Positions 34,472-46,015 of a stretch of 64,000 bases of DNA are shown here, in pieces. Numbering within the stretch: the stretch's first letter is position 1; each line of letters opens with the position of its first letter. The notes below the pieces were generated by a model. The model was given only the letters and a program-made list of their open reading frames with translations, was not told where the DNA came from and ran no database searches. The DNA comes from Zonotrichia leucophrys gambelii (lineage: Eukaryota > Chordata > Aves > Passeriformes > Passerellidae): assembly GCF_028769735.1 (NCBI RefSeq), contig NC_088188.1:1550001-1614000 (forward strand), in the 5' to 3' direction. The translations under genes and the position numbers were made by a program.

Positions 34472-34979
34472 CTTAAGCTGTTGAGGCTCAAGCTGCTGCT
34501 GTTGTAGGCAGAGAGCGGCTGCGAGAGGCTCTGGGGATGGGGCTGCACGGCGGGCAGGGCCGGGTGCGCCGGGGGCAGCGGCGACTGCGGCCGCGGGGGG
34601 TGCGGGCCGGCCGGGGGCGGGCCGGAGGGCTGGCCGGAGTGCTGGCCGCAGGGCTGGCCGGAGTGCTGGCCGGCAGGAGGGCGGCCGGGCTCCTCGGGGG
34701 CCGGGGGCACCGGCACGGCCGGGGCGGGCGCTGGGGCCGGAGCCTCGGGGCGTGAGGCGAGCGCGGGGCTGGGGCAGCGGCCCTCGGCAGGCGGCTCCAG
34801 CGGCGGCGGCGTCACCTGAGGACGGGGGTCTTTAGGCACCACAGGCTCAAGTATTGGGTCTTTGCTGCTGTCCTGGCTCTTCTCTTGGCTCCTTTCTAGT
34901 CCTGATATTTTGGGGACAGCTGGGCCCCTAGCACCAGAGTCGTCATTGTCAGCAAGTGCGCCAACTCCCACCTCTTTAT
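34472..34979 (-). CDS. AUTS2: AUTS2 exon 7, Pro/Ala-rich
   Basis: 508 nt after TTGTTGTTGCAG: two bases complete a codon (Asp if the upstream exon ends in G), then 168 codons and two bases of a Ser codon before GTAGGT. It begins [15 protein letters not shown], followed by the conserved [15 protein letters not shown] and [10 protein letters not shown]. It ends [15 protein letters not shown] then LSLNSL, also conserved. Between these anchors is a fast-evolving Pro/Ala/Gly stretch with [14 protein letters not shown] and a duplicated QHSGQPCG / QHSGQPSG. That stretch is extremely CpG-rich. It is the most upstream exon in the window. Confidence 0.94.
34530..34820. other. AUTS2: CpG-dense block inside exon 7
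   Basis: About 290 bp of very high G+C with CpG spaced every few bases, in contrast to its AT-rich surroundings. It coincides with the Pro/Ala-rich coding stretch. It behaves as an intragenic CpG island by inspection; promoter or methylation function is unknown. Confidence 0.7.
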
Positions 34980-35301
34980 CTGCAACAACAAGAACAGAGA
35001 GAGAAAATGGTTAAACGTGACACAGACAGGCCAGTCCAAAGCCACTGCTGGGCCACTCACACTCCGAGTGGGCAGCTCCATTTAGTTTCCATCAAGAACC
35101 ATCCAGGTGAACGTGAAACTGAATCAAATCTACCTGCCCCAGTAACTCTCCTCAAAATAAAACACATGGCAGAGAAGACAGACCCTGTTTAGCGCTGCTG
35201 TTCTCCATGGTTGTTACTCATCATCACTCCCTCACTGAGGGAACAAGCTGAGGGAACTGACCCTCTGAGGGAGCCACCACCACAGGAGCTCCGTGCTTCT
35301 C

Positions 35302-35695
35302 ACTGAATGGTTAACGTTGGAAAATATTCACCAAGTTCAATCCCTCACTTTGTTCACCACTAAATCATGTCCTCAAGTACCACATCCACATGTTTTTTGA
35401 ACACTTCCGTGGTTGTTGACTGCACCACTGCCCTGGGCAGCCGTGCCAGTGCTGAGCCCCCTTCCCATGGGGGAATTCCTGCTGCTGTCCCCCCTGAGCT
35501 GCCCTGGCCCAGCCTGAGGCCGTTCCCTCTGCTCCTGTCCCTGTTCCCTGGAGCACAGCACAGCAACCCCCGGCTGTCCCCTCCTGGCAGGAGCTGTGCA
35601 GAGCCACAAGGGCCCCCTGAGCCTCCTTTGCTCCAGGCTGAGCCCCTGCCCAGCTCCCTCAGCCCCTCCTGGGGCTCCAGGCCCTTCCCCATGAT
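35302..35695 (-). mobile_element. CR1 LINE fragment, minus
   Basis: The plus strand shows the reverse complement: 'gaatggttaacgttggaaaat', 'ttcaccactaaatcatgtcctcaagtaccacatccacatg', 'actgccctgggcagcc', then coding-end sequence. On the minus strand a short frame ends VFKKHVDVVLEDMI, similar to the CR1 ORF2 C-terminus. It is a degraded, 5'-truncated copy. Confidence 0.85.
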
Positions 35696-36908
35696 ACAAG
35701 ATCTGAACTTTAGAACACACACTAGCAGCAGCCCAGGCTTTTTTGGTTGGGCTGATCATGGAGTGACTTACTTCTATTTCCCAACTCTTGAATAATAATG
35801 AATACAATTTTAACATCTGTACATAAGAGTTTTGCTGACTGGGGCTCCACAGCAATTTCCTGTTGGAACTGCTCCCCAAACCTTCTGCCAGTGTGGATCT
35901 GATCCATGGCACCCCTTGGAACAAATCCAGGGGAATGTTGCTGACCCAAGATTGGGAAAGGTGCTGCCTTGCAGGTGGGGGATCAGGAACCCTTTTAGGG
36001 CCATATTGCACAACAGTGGAACAGCTGACTTAAACCTGAACTAGCAACCACAGAAACATAGCCCAAAGGAAACATGCAAGGTTTGAAGTGGCTTGGGACA
36101 AGCTAAGAATTTAAAAAGTGTCCAGTGTTCTAAATAGCCCTAAGAAAAGACAACTTTACTTCTGCTTCTGCCAATTTTAAGGGGGAAAATTACTAAATGC
36201 AAAATGAAAGAACACCCATTCAGAGAAAATTGTTGACAGCTCCTTTGTGCAAATCCTGAAGTAAAGGAGTGAAAATCAGAGGATGAGGAGTGAACTCTGC
36301 CAGCCCATGGCTTGGGCATATGTTTGCCAACCATCACATCCGTGGGGGCAGCCTGGCAGCCATGTGTCACAAACATGGCATCATTTGAGTTTAATTTCAT
36401 TAACATATCAAAACCAAACCACACCAGGACTCACTCACTAAATGTTTTACAGACCCAGTGCAAGGGTGAAAAGCTTGGTAAAGCAGAGGATTTTCGTAGG
36501 TTGGTAGACAGGAGGTGAGGAAAAAGGAGACAAATGGAGGCAAAAGGGAGGTAAAGAGGAGGAAAAGGAAGCAAGAAAGAGGGCTTCTTTTATGAGGACC
36601 TTCTTTATTCACTCCTGGAATACCTGTAACAGGCAGAGAGGCTCCTCCATCAACTTGGATGGGATGATTATGAGGGAAAGAGTGGAACTCCAGAGGGGTA
36701 AAAACAATTACTCTGCCATATGCCCAAGGTCTATGTCACTGCAATAAACTGCAGGTTCTAGGTAAAGGAAACTTTGCTTGCATTAACTCTTTGGATCAAT
36801 CCTCTTTGATCAAACATTATTACAAGTGTGTGATCCACACATCTGTCAAGGCAGGCTCCCCAGGAGGAGAGAAATGAGCAACAGTTTGTTCAGGAATAGG
36901 TGGATCTA

Positions 36909-37044
36909 TGTTCCCAGTCCTTACAGCTGCAGGAGTTACAAGTTTTTGGGTTTGTTGGGTTTTTTTACACAATGGCTGTTCCCAGTCCTTACGGCTGTAG
37001 AAGTTACAAGTTTTTGGGTTCATTGGGGTTTTTACACAATGGCT
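36909..37044. repeat. Two-copy tandem duplication, ~68 bp unit
   Basis: Two adjacent direct copies of a unit from 'gttcccagtccttac' to 'acacaatggct' (about 36909-36976 and 36977-37044). They differ by several substitutions and a T-run length change. Unit identity is not otherwise recognised. Confidence 0.85.
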
Positions 37045-39550
37045 TTGAGGACTCAGGCTTGTCACCAGCAATGCCCCAGAACATGGCTCTAGCAGGTGGT
37101 CTGGAAATCCTGCAGAGGTGATACTTCCAAACCTACAGGGATCACCTTGATCTTAGTGCATTCATTAAATCCTTTCTTTCCTTTAGCCTCTCTCATGTGT
37201 CACATTTATTCAGAACAGCTCAGAGCTGGGATCTGCTCCTCCTCCCCAGGAGAGAAGGGCTGGGGATGCCTCTGTCCCCTGGGTGTTCCCTGCTGCTGCT
37301 GCTCACATCCCCAGTGCCCAGCCCTGAGTGCCATCCTGTGAGTCTGCCCTGGGGAGATGCTGCCTGCAGTAATATAAATGTTATTCCCACTCTCCCAGCA
37401 GCCATGCCGTGGGTTCTGCCTCTCCTGTGTGACACCAGTGCACCCACACTGTGCCCCAGCCCAGCTGTGCATGAGTCCCAGCACACACAGCAGGTTATCC
37501 CTGCTGATAACCATGATGGATAAATCAGAACCAATTCTCCAGCCCACTGCATTTATTTGGAGAGTTGAAATCCCCCCTCGCTGATAAACGCCACCAATCA
37601 CAGGTTCCATAAGGAGGGCTCCAGGCCTCATCAACAGCACTTCAAGGTCACACAGACAAGATTGCTCTTTTCCTACCCTGACTGCCTCAGTGCAAAAACT
37701 CTGGGGGAAAAACCCCTTAATGTCACTATGACACAGACAACCCAACTTTCTGAGGCTGTTTATCATCAGAGGAATTCATCTCCACCCAACAGCTAAGCAA
37801 GCACCAAGCTAACTTTATTTGCTGGCTGTCTCCACACTCTGCTTTGGATAAACTGGAATTACTACACTGGGATTCAGAAGGGCAGTGACTGTGATGCAAC
37901 TTCCGTGCTGATACAGGCTCCCCTTTTTCCACTGGGTTGATACTGCATCCATCAACAGCCAGTCTTCCACTAAAAATGGAACAAAGCCAGAATTTGATGC
38001 TGAGAACTGAGAAACATTGGCATTTCCCAGACAGGAAATGCAGCTTTCACTGTCTTCCATTCCTGTGCCCTTTGATGTGCCTTCAATCTCAAATTCCTCT
38101 GTTTTTCACTCTAACACACAGAACTCCAGAGCCCTCCACATGACCCTGCTGTGTATGAGACTATCATCACACCAGGGAGCAGCCAAGGCCACCCTGGGGA
38201 CACCTGTAGGTAACCCAGGTGACCCAGAGAGACTCAGCAAACACTTCCCTCTGGAGACATGGATTTGTATAATAAATACAGGCAATATGCAGCTTTCCAT
38301 CACTTCTCTCTTTCTAATGTGCAAATCACTAAAATCTGACCCACACTTTGTGTTCTGGCTCCTGTGTCCCACCTGTGTGGTCCCAAAGAGGCCAAGGCTG
38401 GCCAGAGGTGGAACATCACAGCCACAGGAACAGCCCAGCTGCTCTCCACTGACAAAATTCCCTGTTGGAATTTGCCAGATGTGACATTCCCAGAGAATCA
38501 TCAATTCAGAACCCCCTCATTGTGCCTGGCCAAGGTGTCTGCAGATGGGTCCAGGAGCACCAAAGAGCACAGGAGGTGCCAAGAGCCAGCACAGGATGTG
38601 CCATGGCCACCCCATCCTGGCCAGTCCCCAGTGCCCTGGGCAGCAGCCCTGGCCCTGAGGAATGAAATCCCCTCAGGGACACCACTGCAGGACCATGTCA
38701 AACTCACAGTGGCCAAACTTTTATCCCAAACTTAAAATCATCCAACTTTTCTGTGTCCAGGTCTGGATGCCATCCAGAAACAAGGCTGTATCATACCCTG
38801 TGTCACTCCTCCTCCTGCCTGCATCCAGATTCAGCCTCCATGTCTGGCCTCAGGCAACTTCAGAGATCAACTCAGAACCAGCACTAAATTTTCCACTTTC
38901 CTGAGATGAAAGTTTAGGATTAAGTTCAAAGACGTTACTGCACAAGTGGGAAAATGATAGGAGTTTTGTGTTCTGCAGCATTATCTTTGTGACTACCAAA
39001 TAAATATTTTATTCAATAATTTAATTTTAAAATAGTATTATTTTGGTAAGTTGATTAATTTGGTAAGTTGAACTCTGGACAACACTGTATCTGCCTAACT
39101 CAATTTTTCTCCAAACTTCTTAATATAAGATAAAAACCCAGATCTTTCAAACCCATTTTCTCCAGCTTTACCATGGATAAGTGAGGAGCTGGTACAAACT
39201 GTCACAACCCATACAAACCCCCAGGACACCTCTGGAGTCCTGGAATGCATCTACCCCACAGCCCACCAGCTCTTTACAAGCACTTTACAAGGCTTGAAAT
39301 AATTAATGAGATTGCAGCCCTGATTGTCCATTTCATATTGATGAGACGTTGGTCAGGGCAGTATCTGATGGGGAAGGCAGGTGCCAGGAGCTGTTCCTGC
39401 CACAGGGAGGAGGCTGTGGCTGCAGCAGCCAGCACACATCAAACAGGCCCCAGAGCAGCTCAGCTGTTGTACTGGATACACATAATTTGCTAAAAACAAT
39501 TTCTCATTTTTAGCACACAGTCATCTTTCATCCTAATTTCCAAGGACACT

Positions 39551-39574
39551 AACAAAGCATTTGATTATGCAAAT
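39551..39574 (+). promoter_or_regulatory. Candidate SOX + POU motif pair
   Basis: AACAAAG (39551-39557, SOX-like) and an exact octamer ATGCAAAT (39567-39574, POU) are nine bases apart in AT-rich, repeat-free intron. Such pairing is common in neural enhancers, but the motifs are short and chance occurrence in 29 kb is quite possible. Confidence 0.3.
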
Positions 39575-40756
39575 GAAGAACATGCCTTCGAAAGCACAGC
39601 TCCTTGCAGCTCTGTCATCTGCTGATAGCAATTACTCCACAGTGAGCAGGTATTTAGCACAAGTGAACAGCAAGGCTGGTGACACACTTTGTACTTAATT
39701 ATAAAACAGAGAAGAAAATCATTCAGGACAAAAGATTTTGCTACCTCCTGTTAAAAATGTTTATCCTCTGCACTGAAAGGGATTTAATTGTCAACACTGA
39801 AGTTGCAGATCAATGAAAAGAAGCACTTAGTGGGATTGCACAAGATGCTGACAATTCTTCAGTCATTGAGCTGCTTCTGGCCTTGATTTGAGAGTGCAGA
39901 GTTCTCCAGTGCTGCACATTAAACCATTTATTTCATCCAGCTGTTAAAGAGAACACTCTCCATAAATGTAACTCCTATAGCTGTACACTGGGAGCACATG
40001 ACAGCACTTACTTATTTCATTGTTTTTAAAGCACCTCTTGATTTAGTACAAAGGAATGGGGTAAAGCTTTTTAGAGGGAAGGAAAGGGAATATCCAAACA
40101 CCTGTCTGTCAGGAATCCTGGCACTTTAGTAAATAGGAAGGAACTGCAGACAGGTGTAACATACTCACAGACCCTGCAAGAACTCAATCCTGCTTCAACA
40201 CACACAGCCAAAGGTTTATTTCCAATAAAATCTCTTGACTTCCTAACCCATCCAGCTGGGAATCAATAAATGGCATCATTAACTACGCAGCCCCAAAGTA
40301 TTCCACAGCCAGGTCCTGAGGGATGACTGAAGGGGCTCCCAAAAGGGGCTGGAAAACTTCCCAGGTGGGAGGTGATGCTGACAAAGTCACTGGGGAATAT
40401 TCTTTACCAATAATGGGTTTGTGATCAGAGTTTCACCTTCCTGTTTCAATTCTGCATTTTAATCAAAGACATTCAGGTTTTGTCATGGCAATCCTTCTAA
40501 AACACACCCAGATACCCAGACACAGAAAGCCCCTGTGAGGCCAGGCTGTACCTCCCACCCCTCCAGCACCAGCACAAGGCTTTTCCCAAAATGCTGCACA
40601 AACCTTGGAGCCAGGACACAAATCCCACCTGCCCAACCATGGGCTCTGCTCCTGATCTCTGCTCAGAACTGCCTTAGACCCAAACACCTGGGAGTTTCTG
40701 CCAGGATTCTCTGAAACTGTGGCAAAAACCAGGGGCTTTTTATGCACCTGAATCTC

Positions 40757-41085
40757 AAGAGTTATAGAATTCCAGGATGGGTTGAGTTGGGAGGGACCTC
40801 AAAGCCCACCCAGTGCCACCCCTGCCTTGGCAGGGACCCCTCCCACTGTCCCAGGCTGCTCCCAGCCCTGTCCAGCCTGGCCTTGGGCACTGCCAGGGAT
40901 CCAGGGGCAGCCACAGCTGCTCTGGGCACCCTGTGCCAGGGCCTGCCCACCCTCACAGGGAACAATTCCTCATTCCCAGTATCCCATCCATCCCTGCCCT
41001 CTGGCACTGGCAGCCATTCCCTGGGTCCTGTCCCTCCATCAGCCCCTCTCTGCCTTCCTCTCTCCTCTTTTGGCTGTTACAAGAG
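40757..41085 (-). mobile_element. CR1 LINE 3' fragment, minus
   Basis: Starts 'tagaattccaggatgggttgagttgggagggacctcaaagccca', then the shared core from 'tgccacccctgcc' to 'cagggaacaattcctcattccc', then 'ctctggcactggcagccattccctgggtcctgtccctcc'. It extends about 330 bp from the 3' end. Confidence 0.88.
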
Positions 41086-41890
41086 CACCCTGTGACCCCT
41101 CATGGCCAGAGCACAAGGGTGGGAGCACACTCCCAACCTGCCCAGAGTAAATGAGGTGACAATACAAGACAATAATCAATTAGAACCAGAAAACACTGCA
41201 AGGTTGCATCATTTTCTTCAATTATCAATAGGAACATCACCTCAGCACAGGGTTAACCTCATCAGAGGACAAGGAGAGGAAAATATCTTGAGTTTATCAA
41301 TAGCCTCTCCTACTTATTGATTTGCCTTGGCTACAGATCCACAATATTCCCTGAAATGCCCATGACATCTGCTCATCCCACTTGTGTGTGACAGGATTAC
41401 TTGAATGAGCTTGAACAAAAGCAGCTTTCAAAAGCAGCCTGAAAGGTATAACCCTGTGAACACTGATCAAATGTAACCTGACAGCTCAGCTGAAAACACC
41501 AAGGACCACAAGGATGTGTGTGATATGTTTATACAGCAAAATAACACATCTATTCCCCCTGAGAGGTGTCACACCCCCAGCTCACCAGCCACACAGCCCT
41601 GGCTCCTCTGTGAATTTGATCTTTACAGGCAAAGAATTTCTGATTTTAAAGGCATGATGCCAGTATAAGCAGAGAGATTAAAACCACTTGCTAACACTAA
41701 GATGGAGCTCAGCACCATGAGAATTCCCATTTTCAATTATAAATATTTCAGCTCAAGGAAACTTTGCTGAGCTTCCACATCCCAGCTCCCCCATCATGGT
41801 CACTTTACACTGTTCTCATGCTTGGCACTACTTTCCTTGAGTTTCCAATGCTGCAGAGAAAAAGACTGATGTCAGAGAATCAGGGTTGAT

Positions 41891-42115
41891 GTTAGAGAAT
41901 TACAGAGTTGTTAAGGTTGGAAAAGCTCTCTAAGATCACTGAGTCCAACCCTGCCAAGGCCACCACTAACCCATGTCCCCACATGCCAGATCTGGACACC
42001 TTTTAACTCCCTCCAGGGCTGGTGACTCCACCTCTGCCCTGGGCAGCTGTGCCAGGGCTCATCCAGCCCTCGGCTCCCACTGCCCAGGAAGGATTCCCCT
42101 GGTCTGGGTTGTACC
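41891..42115 (-). mobile_element. CR1-like fragment, minus
   Basis: 'attacagagttgttaaggttggaaaagctctctaagatcactgagtccaaccctgccaaggccaccactaacccatgtcccc' and 'ctccagggctggtgactccacctctgccctgggcagctgtgcc' match a different CR1 subfamily from its neighbours, in reverse complement. Confidence 0.8.
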
Positions 42116-43912
42116 AACAAGTGCAGAAATGAGATTTTATTGTTTCTGGTCAACAAATTGCCACATTAAATGTGTTAATTATACATGTCCAGTAACACCC
42201 AGCTCTTTGCAAATTGTCTGAAAGCAAAATTCAAGCAAAGGTACGAAGTCAGTGTGATGGTCCCTGTGAGCCACTCTTCACTCCTGAGGCAGACATCTTC
42301 AGGGAAGCTCCAGCTGAGGTGTTTGACCCCAGAGTTGTGGATCCTCTGTGCCCTGCCCACACAGATCACTAAAAACACTCTGTCAAAGTGCCTCTGCACA
42401 TCACCACGAGCAGCGCCCACCCTCAGGACACACCAGCTGGCCTGTCCAGAGTGAGCACAGCAGAGCAGCAGGGCAGGGTGGTTTGCCGTGAAGGAGGAGC
42501 TGTCTGGGAGCCTGAGCACATCCTAAACACAGCAGCAGGAATGAGCACTGGGCTCACAGCCAACACAGCACCTCCAGCTCAGCTCAGCCCACAGCCTCAC
42601 TCATAGCCTGAATATCCACAATAAATGGCAAGCAATGAAGATTAAAGTCAGATGTGCCCCACACTGTCCCTGGGATGTGGTGAATGAGCTGGCAGGACAC
42701 AGGATGGGCACAGCAGTGTCCCACATGCAAGAGGACACCAACATCAGGGTGTGCTGTCTGAGGCTGAGGATGGCCCCAAACATGGGGATTTTCTATCCAA
42801 GCTGGATTCATTAGCCTGTGTATGATTCATAATAGCATTTGAAAAATGTCCTGTGCTCCTCACTTTAATTTTAATTCATGTTGTGCCTTGCTGCTGAGGC
42901 TAATTATTATCCAGCAATGGTGAATCCAAAGCCTCCAGCCTCACAAGCAGGACTGTGTGGTGTTGCCTCCATGTGACAGGGAACTGTAATTCTAAAAGGA
43001 TTAAAAGTTTACCAGCACAGCCATGTAAAGCAGAAAATGAATTGTTCACTCTTCTCATCTCTGTTTGGAAATTAGATTACAGGCTCCAAGTGAGCTGAAA
43101 TACAGAATGAGGCAAATCTTTGTGATTAGCTCACAGGTGGCCAGTGAGCCTTTCTGTGCCTCAAAGGCTGGCAGATTCCCATTAGCTGCAATAATAAAAG
43201 AATGTGTACTTATCCCTGAGCCCAAACCCTGCCCTGTGCCAGCACAGCTACCTGCTGTGCTAATCCTCAGGGCCAACATCACCACCCCCAGCTGGGAGCT
43301 CTGCAGTTTGCTCAGCTGTCAGCTGGGACATTTGGGGTGTGTGGTTCACCCCTGCCAGCCCCAGGGCCCCACTGCACCCTCAGCACTGGGAAGGAATTGG
43401 GGTGCTCACCCTGCCAGCCCCACGCTGGCAGCAGCTGCTTCCCAGCAAAGCAGCTCTTTATAAACAATCTGTACCATTCACCAGCAGTGCTGCACCTTCC
43501 TGCTCTCTCTGCAGAAGGCACCCATGGGTGTCAGTACAGCAAACCCACCACATTTTAGCAGAAAACAGAGCTCACTAGAGGTGCAGAGCATCAGTGGTCC
43601 ATTCCATCTCGGATCTGCTCCTCACTCCTGCCAGCTGCAGATGCAGTGGGACAATGGGAACCTCTCACTCAGCCCCAGCCCACACACAAGGAAACCTCTC
43701 CCAGCCCTCCCACCACGAGGCTGGTTCACATGAGGAACCTTGAGGGCTTCTTCCTCGGGCAAACTGATATCCCACCTGGCAGAACTGTGATAACTTTTTT
43801 ATTATTTCTGTAAACATCTAATAATCCTCTGAACCCTCCTAAGCTACCCTAACATTACCTTCCACCAGGGAGCTCTACAACTCAACTTACAATTTCCTTT
43901 TGTTCCTTTTAT

Positions 43913-44142
43913 AGAATCACTGAACCATTAAAGTTGGAAAAGGCCTCCGGAGATCATCAAGTCCAAGCTCTGACCCCCATGCACACTAAAGCACACCAGA
44001 AAGTGCTGCATCCTCTTGTATTTTGAACCCTCCCAGGGATGGGGACTCCACCACTGCCCTGGGCAGCCTCTGCCAGTGTTTAACCACTCTTCCAGTGAAG
44101 AAATTTTTTCCTACTATCCAACCTGAACCTTCCTTGGAATGT
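43913..44142 (-). mobile_element. CR1 LINE 3' fragment, minus
   Basis: 'agaatcactgaaccattaaagttggaaaaggcctccggagatcatcaagtccaagc' leads to 'ccagggatggggactccaccactgccctgggcagcctctgccagtgtttaaccactcttccagtgaagaaattttttcc'. This is a clear CR1 in reverse complement, of a subfamily distinct from the shared-core copies. Confidence 0.85.
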
Positions 44143-44984
44143 GTGAGGCAGGGAGATGAGAACCCATCTCCTTATTTGCACACTACAAATCTGCCAGAAT
44201 ATTTCAATTTAACTTCATAAAATTTCTTTTACAGGAAAAATTTAAAAAATCTGTTGAACAGTGGTGCTGTGGACCAGTGCCTGAGGCCCCAACCCTTGGC
44301 CCTGCCCAGATGTGGGGCTGTTTTAAAAGCTGCTCTGGGGAAACAGCTGGAATTCAAAGTAACCTCTTCCCTCTTCATTCCCCTTTTTCTAAAAGCATCC
44401 TTTGCCTGACCTGGCAAAGCTGGCTTCCAACAGAGCTGCTGCTGGAAGGAATGCCTGGAGAGCTGCTCCTGTCCCTCACCCTGCACACAGCACTCACTGC
44501 AATCCTAAACCACCACGGCTCAGGGTCAGACCTCCCTCAAGTTATGCACATATGTAACTGGATGTGAAGGGAGTCACCTCCTGATTAGGCAGCAGCTGAT
44601 TGTTTGATCTGGGGATTAATGTGACACTGACACCTGGGCTCAGAGGCACCAGCTGGTGCAGGGGCACTGCCAGGCCTTGGGGATGGACCTGCTTGGGATC
44701 TTCCTGTCAGGGCATCAAAGGTGTCACCAAACCTCCCTGCTGGCAGCCAGACTGGGGCACTGAGTGTCCTGCAGCTGGGGGTGGTGGTGGACACTCTCCC
44801 CAGGCCAGGATGGCACATTGTGCCAGCTTGTGCCAGAACCCCAGGCTGGGCCAGTCTGGAAGGGGCGCAGAGGGTCCCTGGTGGCACCTCCGTGCTCAGG
44901 CAGGGCCATCCCAGAGCACAGGGCACAGCATTGTGTGCACAGGGCTCTGCAGGATCCCCAGTGCTGAGGGAGACTCCAGCCCCT

Positions 44985-45300
44985 CCCTGGGCAGCCTGCT
45001 CAGGGCTGGGCACTGCCCAGGGCACAAGTTGTGCCTCCTGGGCAGGGGCAGTGCTGGGCTCAGGCCCTGCCCGTGGCTCTGGTGCCACTGCTGGGCCTGG
45101 AGCAGAGCCTGGGCCCTGCTCTGCCCCTCCCTGCACACAGGGACAGCCAGGCCTGAGGGCCCCTCTCAGCTGGGGCTCCTCTCCAGCCTGAGCAGCCGCA
45201 GCTCCCTCAGCCTTTGCTGGGCACAGAGATGCTCCAGGCCCTCCTCATCCTCACAGCCTGAGCAGCCCCAGCTCCCTCAGCCTTTCCAGCAAGGAATGAG
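44985..45300 (-). mobile_element. GC-rich CR1-derived fragment, minus
   Basis: Phrases such as 'tcagctggggctcctctccagcctgagcagccgcagctccctcagcctttgctgggcacagagatgctccaggccctcctcatcc' are reverse-complement CR1 coding-end sequence. A 'gcctgagcagcccagctccctcagccttt' phrase appears twice. The block 44600-44985 to its left is GC-rich and may belong to the same element. A 392-codon plus-strand frame here has no ATG and is antisense to the CR1. Confidence 0.6.
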
Positions 45301-45736
45301 CAGCCTGAAGGCTGCAGAACTGCCCACCAGGAATTCCCACAGTGTCTGGGTGACTGGTGTGGAGAGGGAAGGAGAAAATCTCCCAACCATTCCACAGACC
45401 CTCCTCTGGATCCATGCTCTGCAGAGTCAGCCTGGAATGCAATATCCCAACCTCTCCCACCCAGCACAGGTAACCTGTCAAAAAAGGTTTTATTGCTCAA
45501 CTTTCATTTTCACCTCAACAGCTGAACAACTCACATTTCATTTTATTTTTCCCCTCTCTGTTGATCCTTTCCAAGATCCTTTCCAAGACCTTTCCTCAGG
45601 GCACACATCCCTCCAGGATCCCTCCCCCCTCAGGGCACTGAGGGGGGATTGCAGAGCTGGAGCAAAGAGAGCTGCTTCTGTCCTCCCCCACTGCAAGGGA
45701 CAGACTGACTCCTTTCCCAGGGCTACAGCACTCTGG

Positions 45737-46015
45737 GTCACAGAACCATGGAATGAGTTGGGTTGGAAGGGACATTAAAGCCATTCCATCCCACCCCTGC
45801 CATGGCAGGGACACCTCTCACTGTCCCAGGCTGCTCCCAGCCCTGTCCAGCCTGGCCTTGGGCACTGCCAGGGATCCAGGGGCAGCCACAGCTGCTCTGG
45901 GCACCCTGTGCCAGGGCCTGCCCACCCTCACAGGGAACAATTCCTGCCCAATATCCCACCTAAACCTACTCTCTTTCAGGTTAAAAGTAAAAAGGCATTT
46001 CTGTAACAGTTTTGG
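45737..46015 (-). mobile_element. CR1 LINE 3' fragment, minus
   Basis: Starts 'gtcacagaaccatggaatgagttgggttggaagggacattaaagcc', includes the complete shared core, then 'aatatcccacctaaacctactctctttcaggtt'. The CR1 3' end faces low coordinates. Confidence 0.9.

Noticed and set aside
44600..45778. 392-codon plus-strand frame
   Set aside because: It starts at TTG, runs antisense through CR1-derived GC-rich sequence, and shows no protein similarity I recognise.
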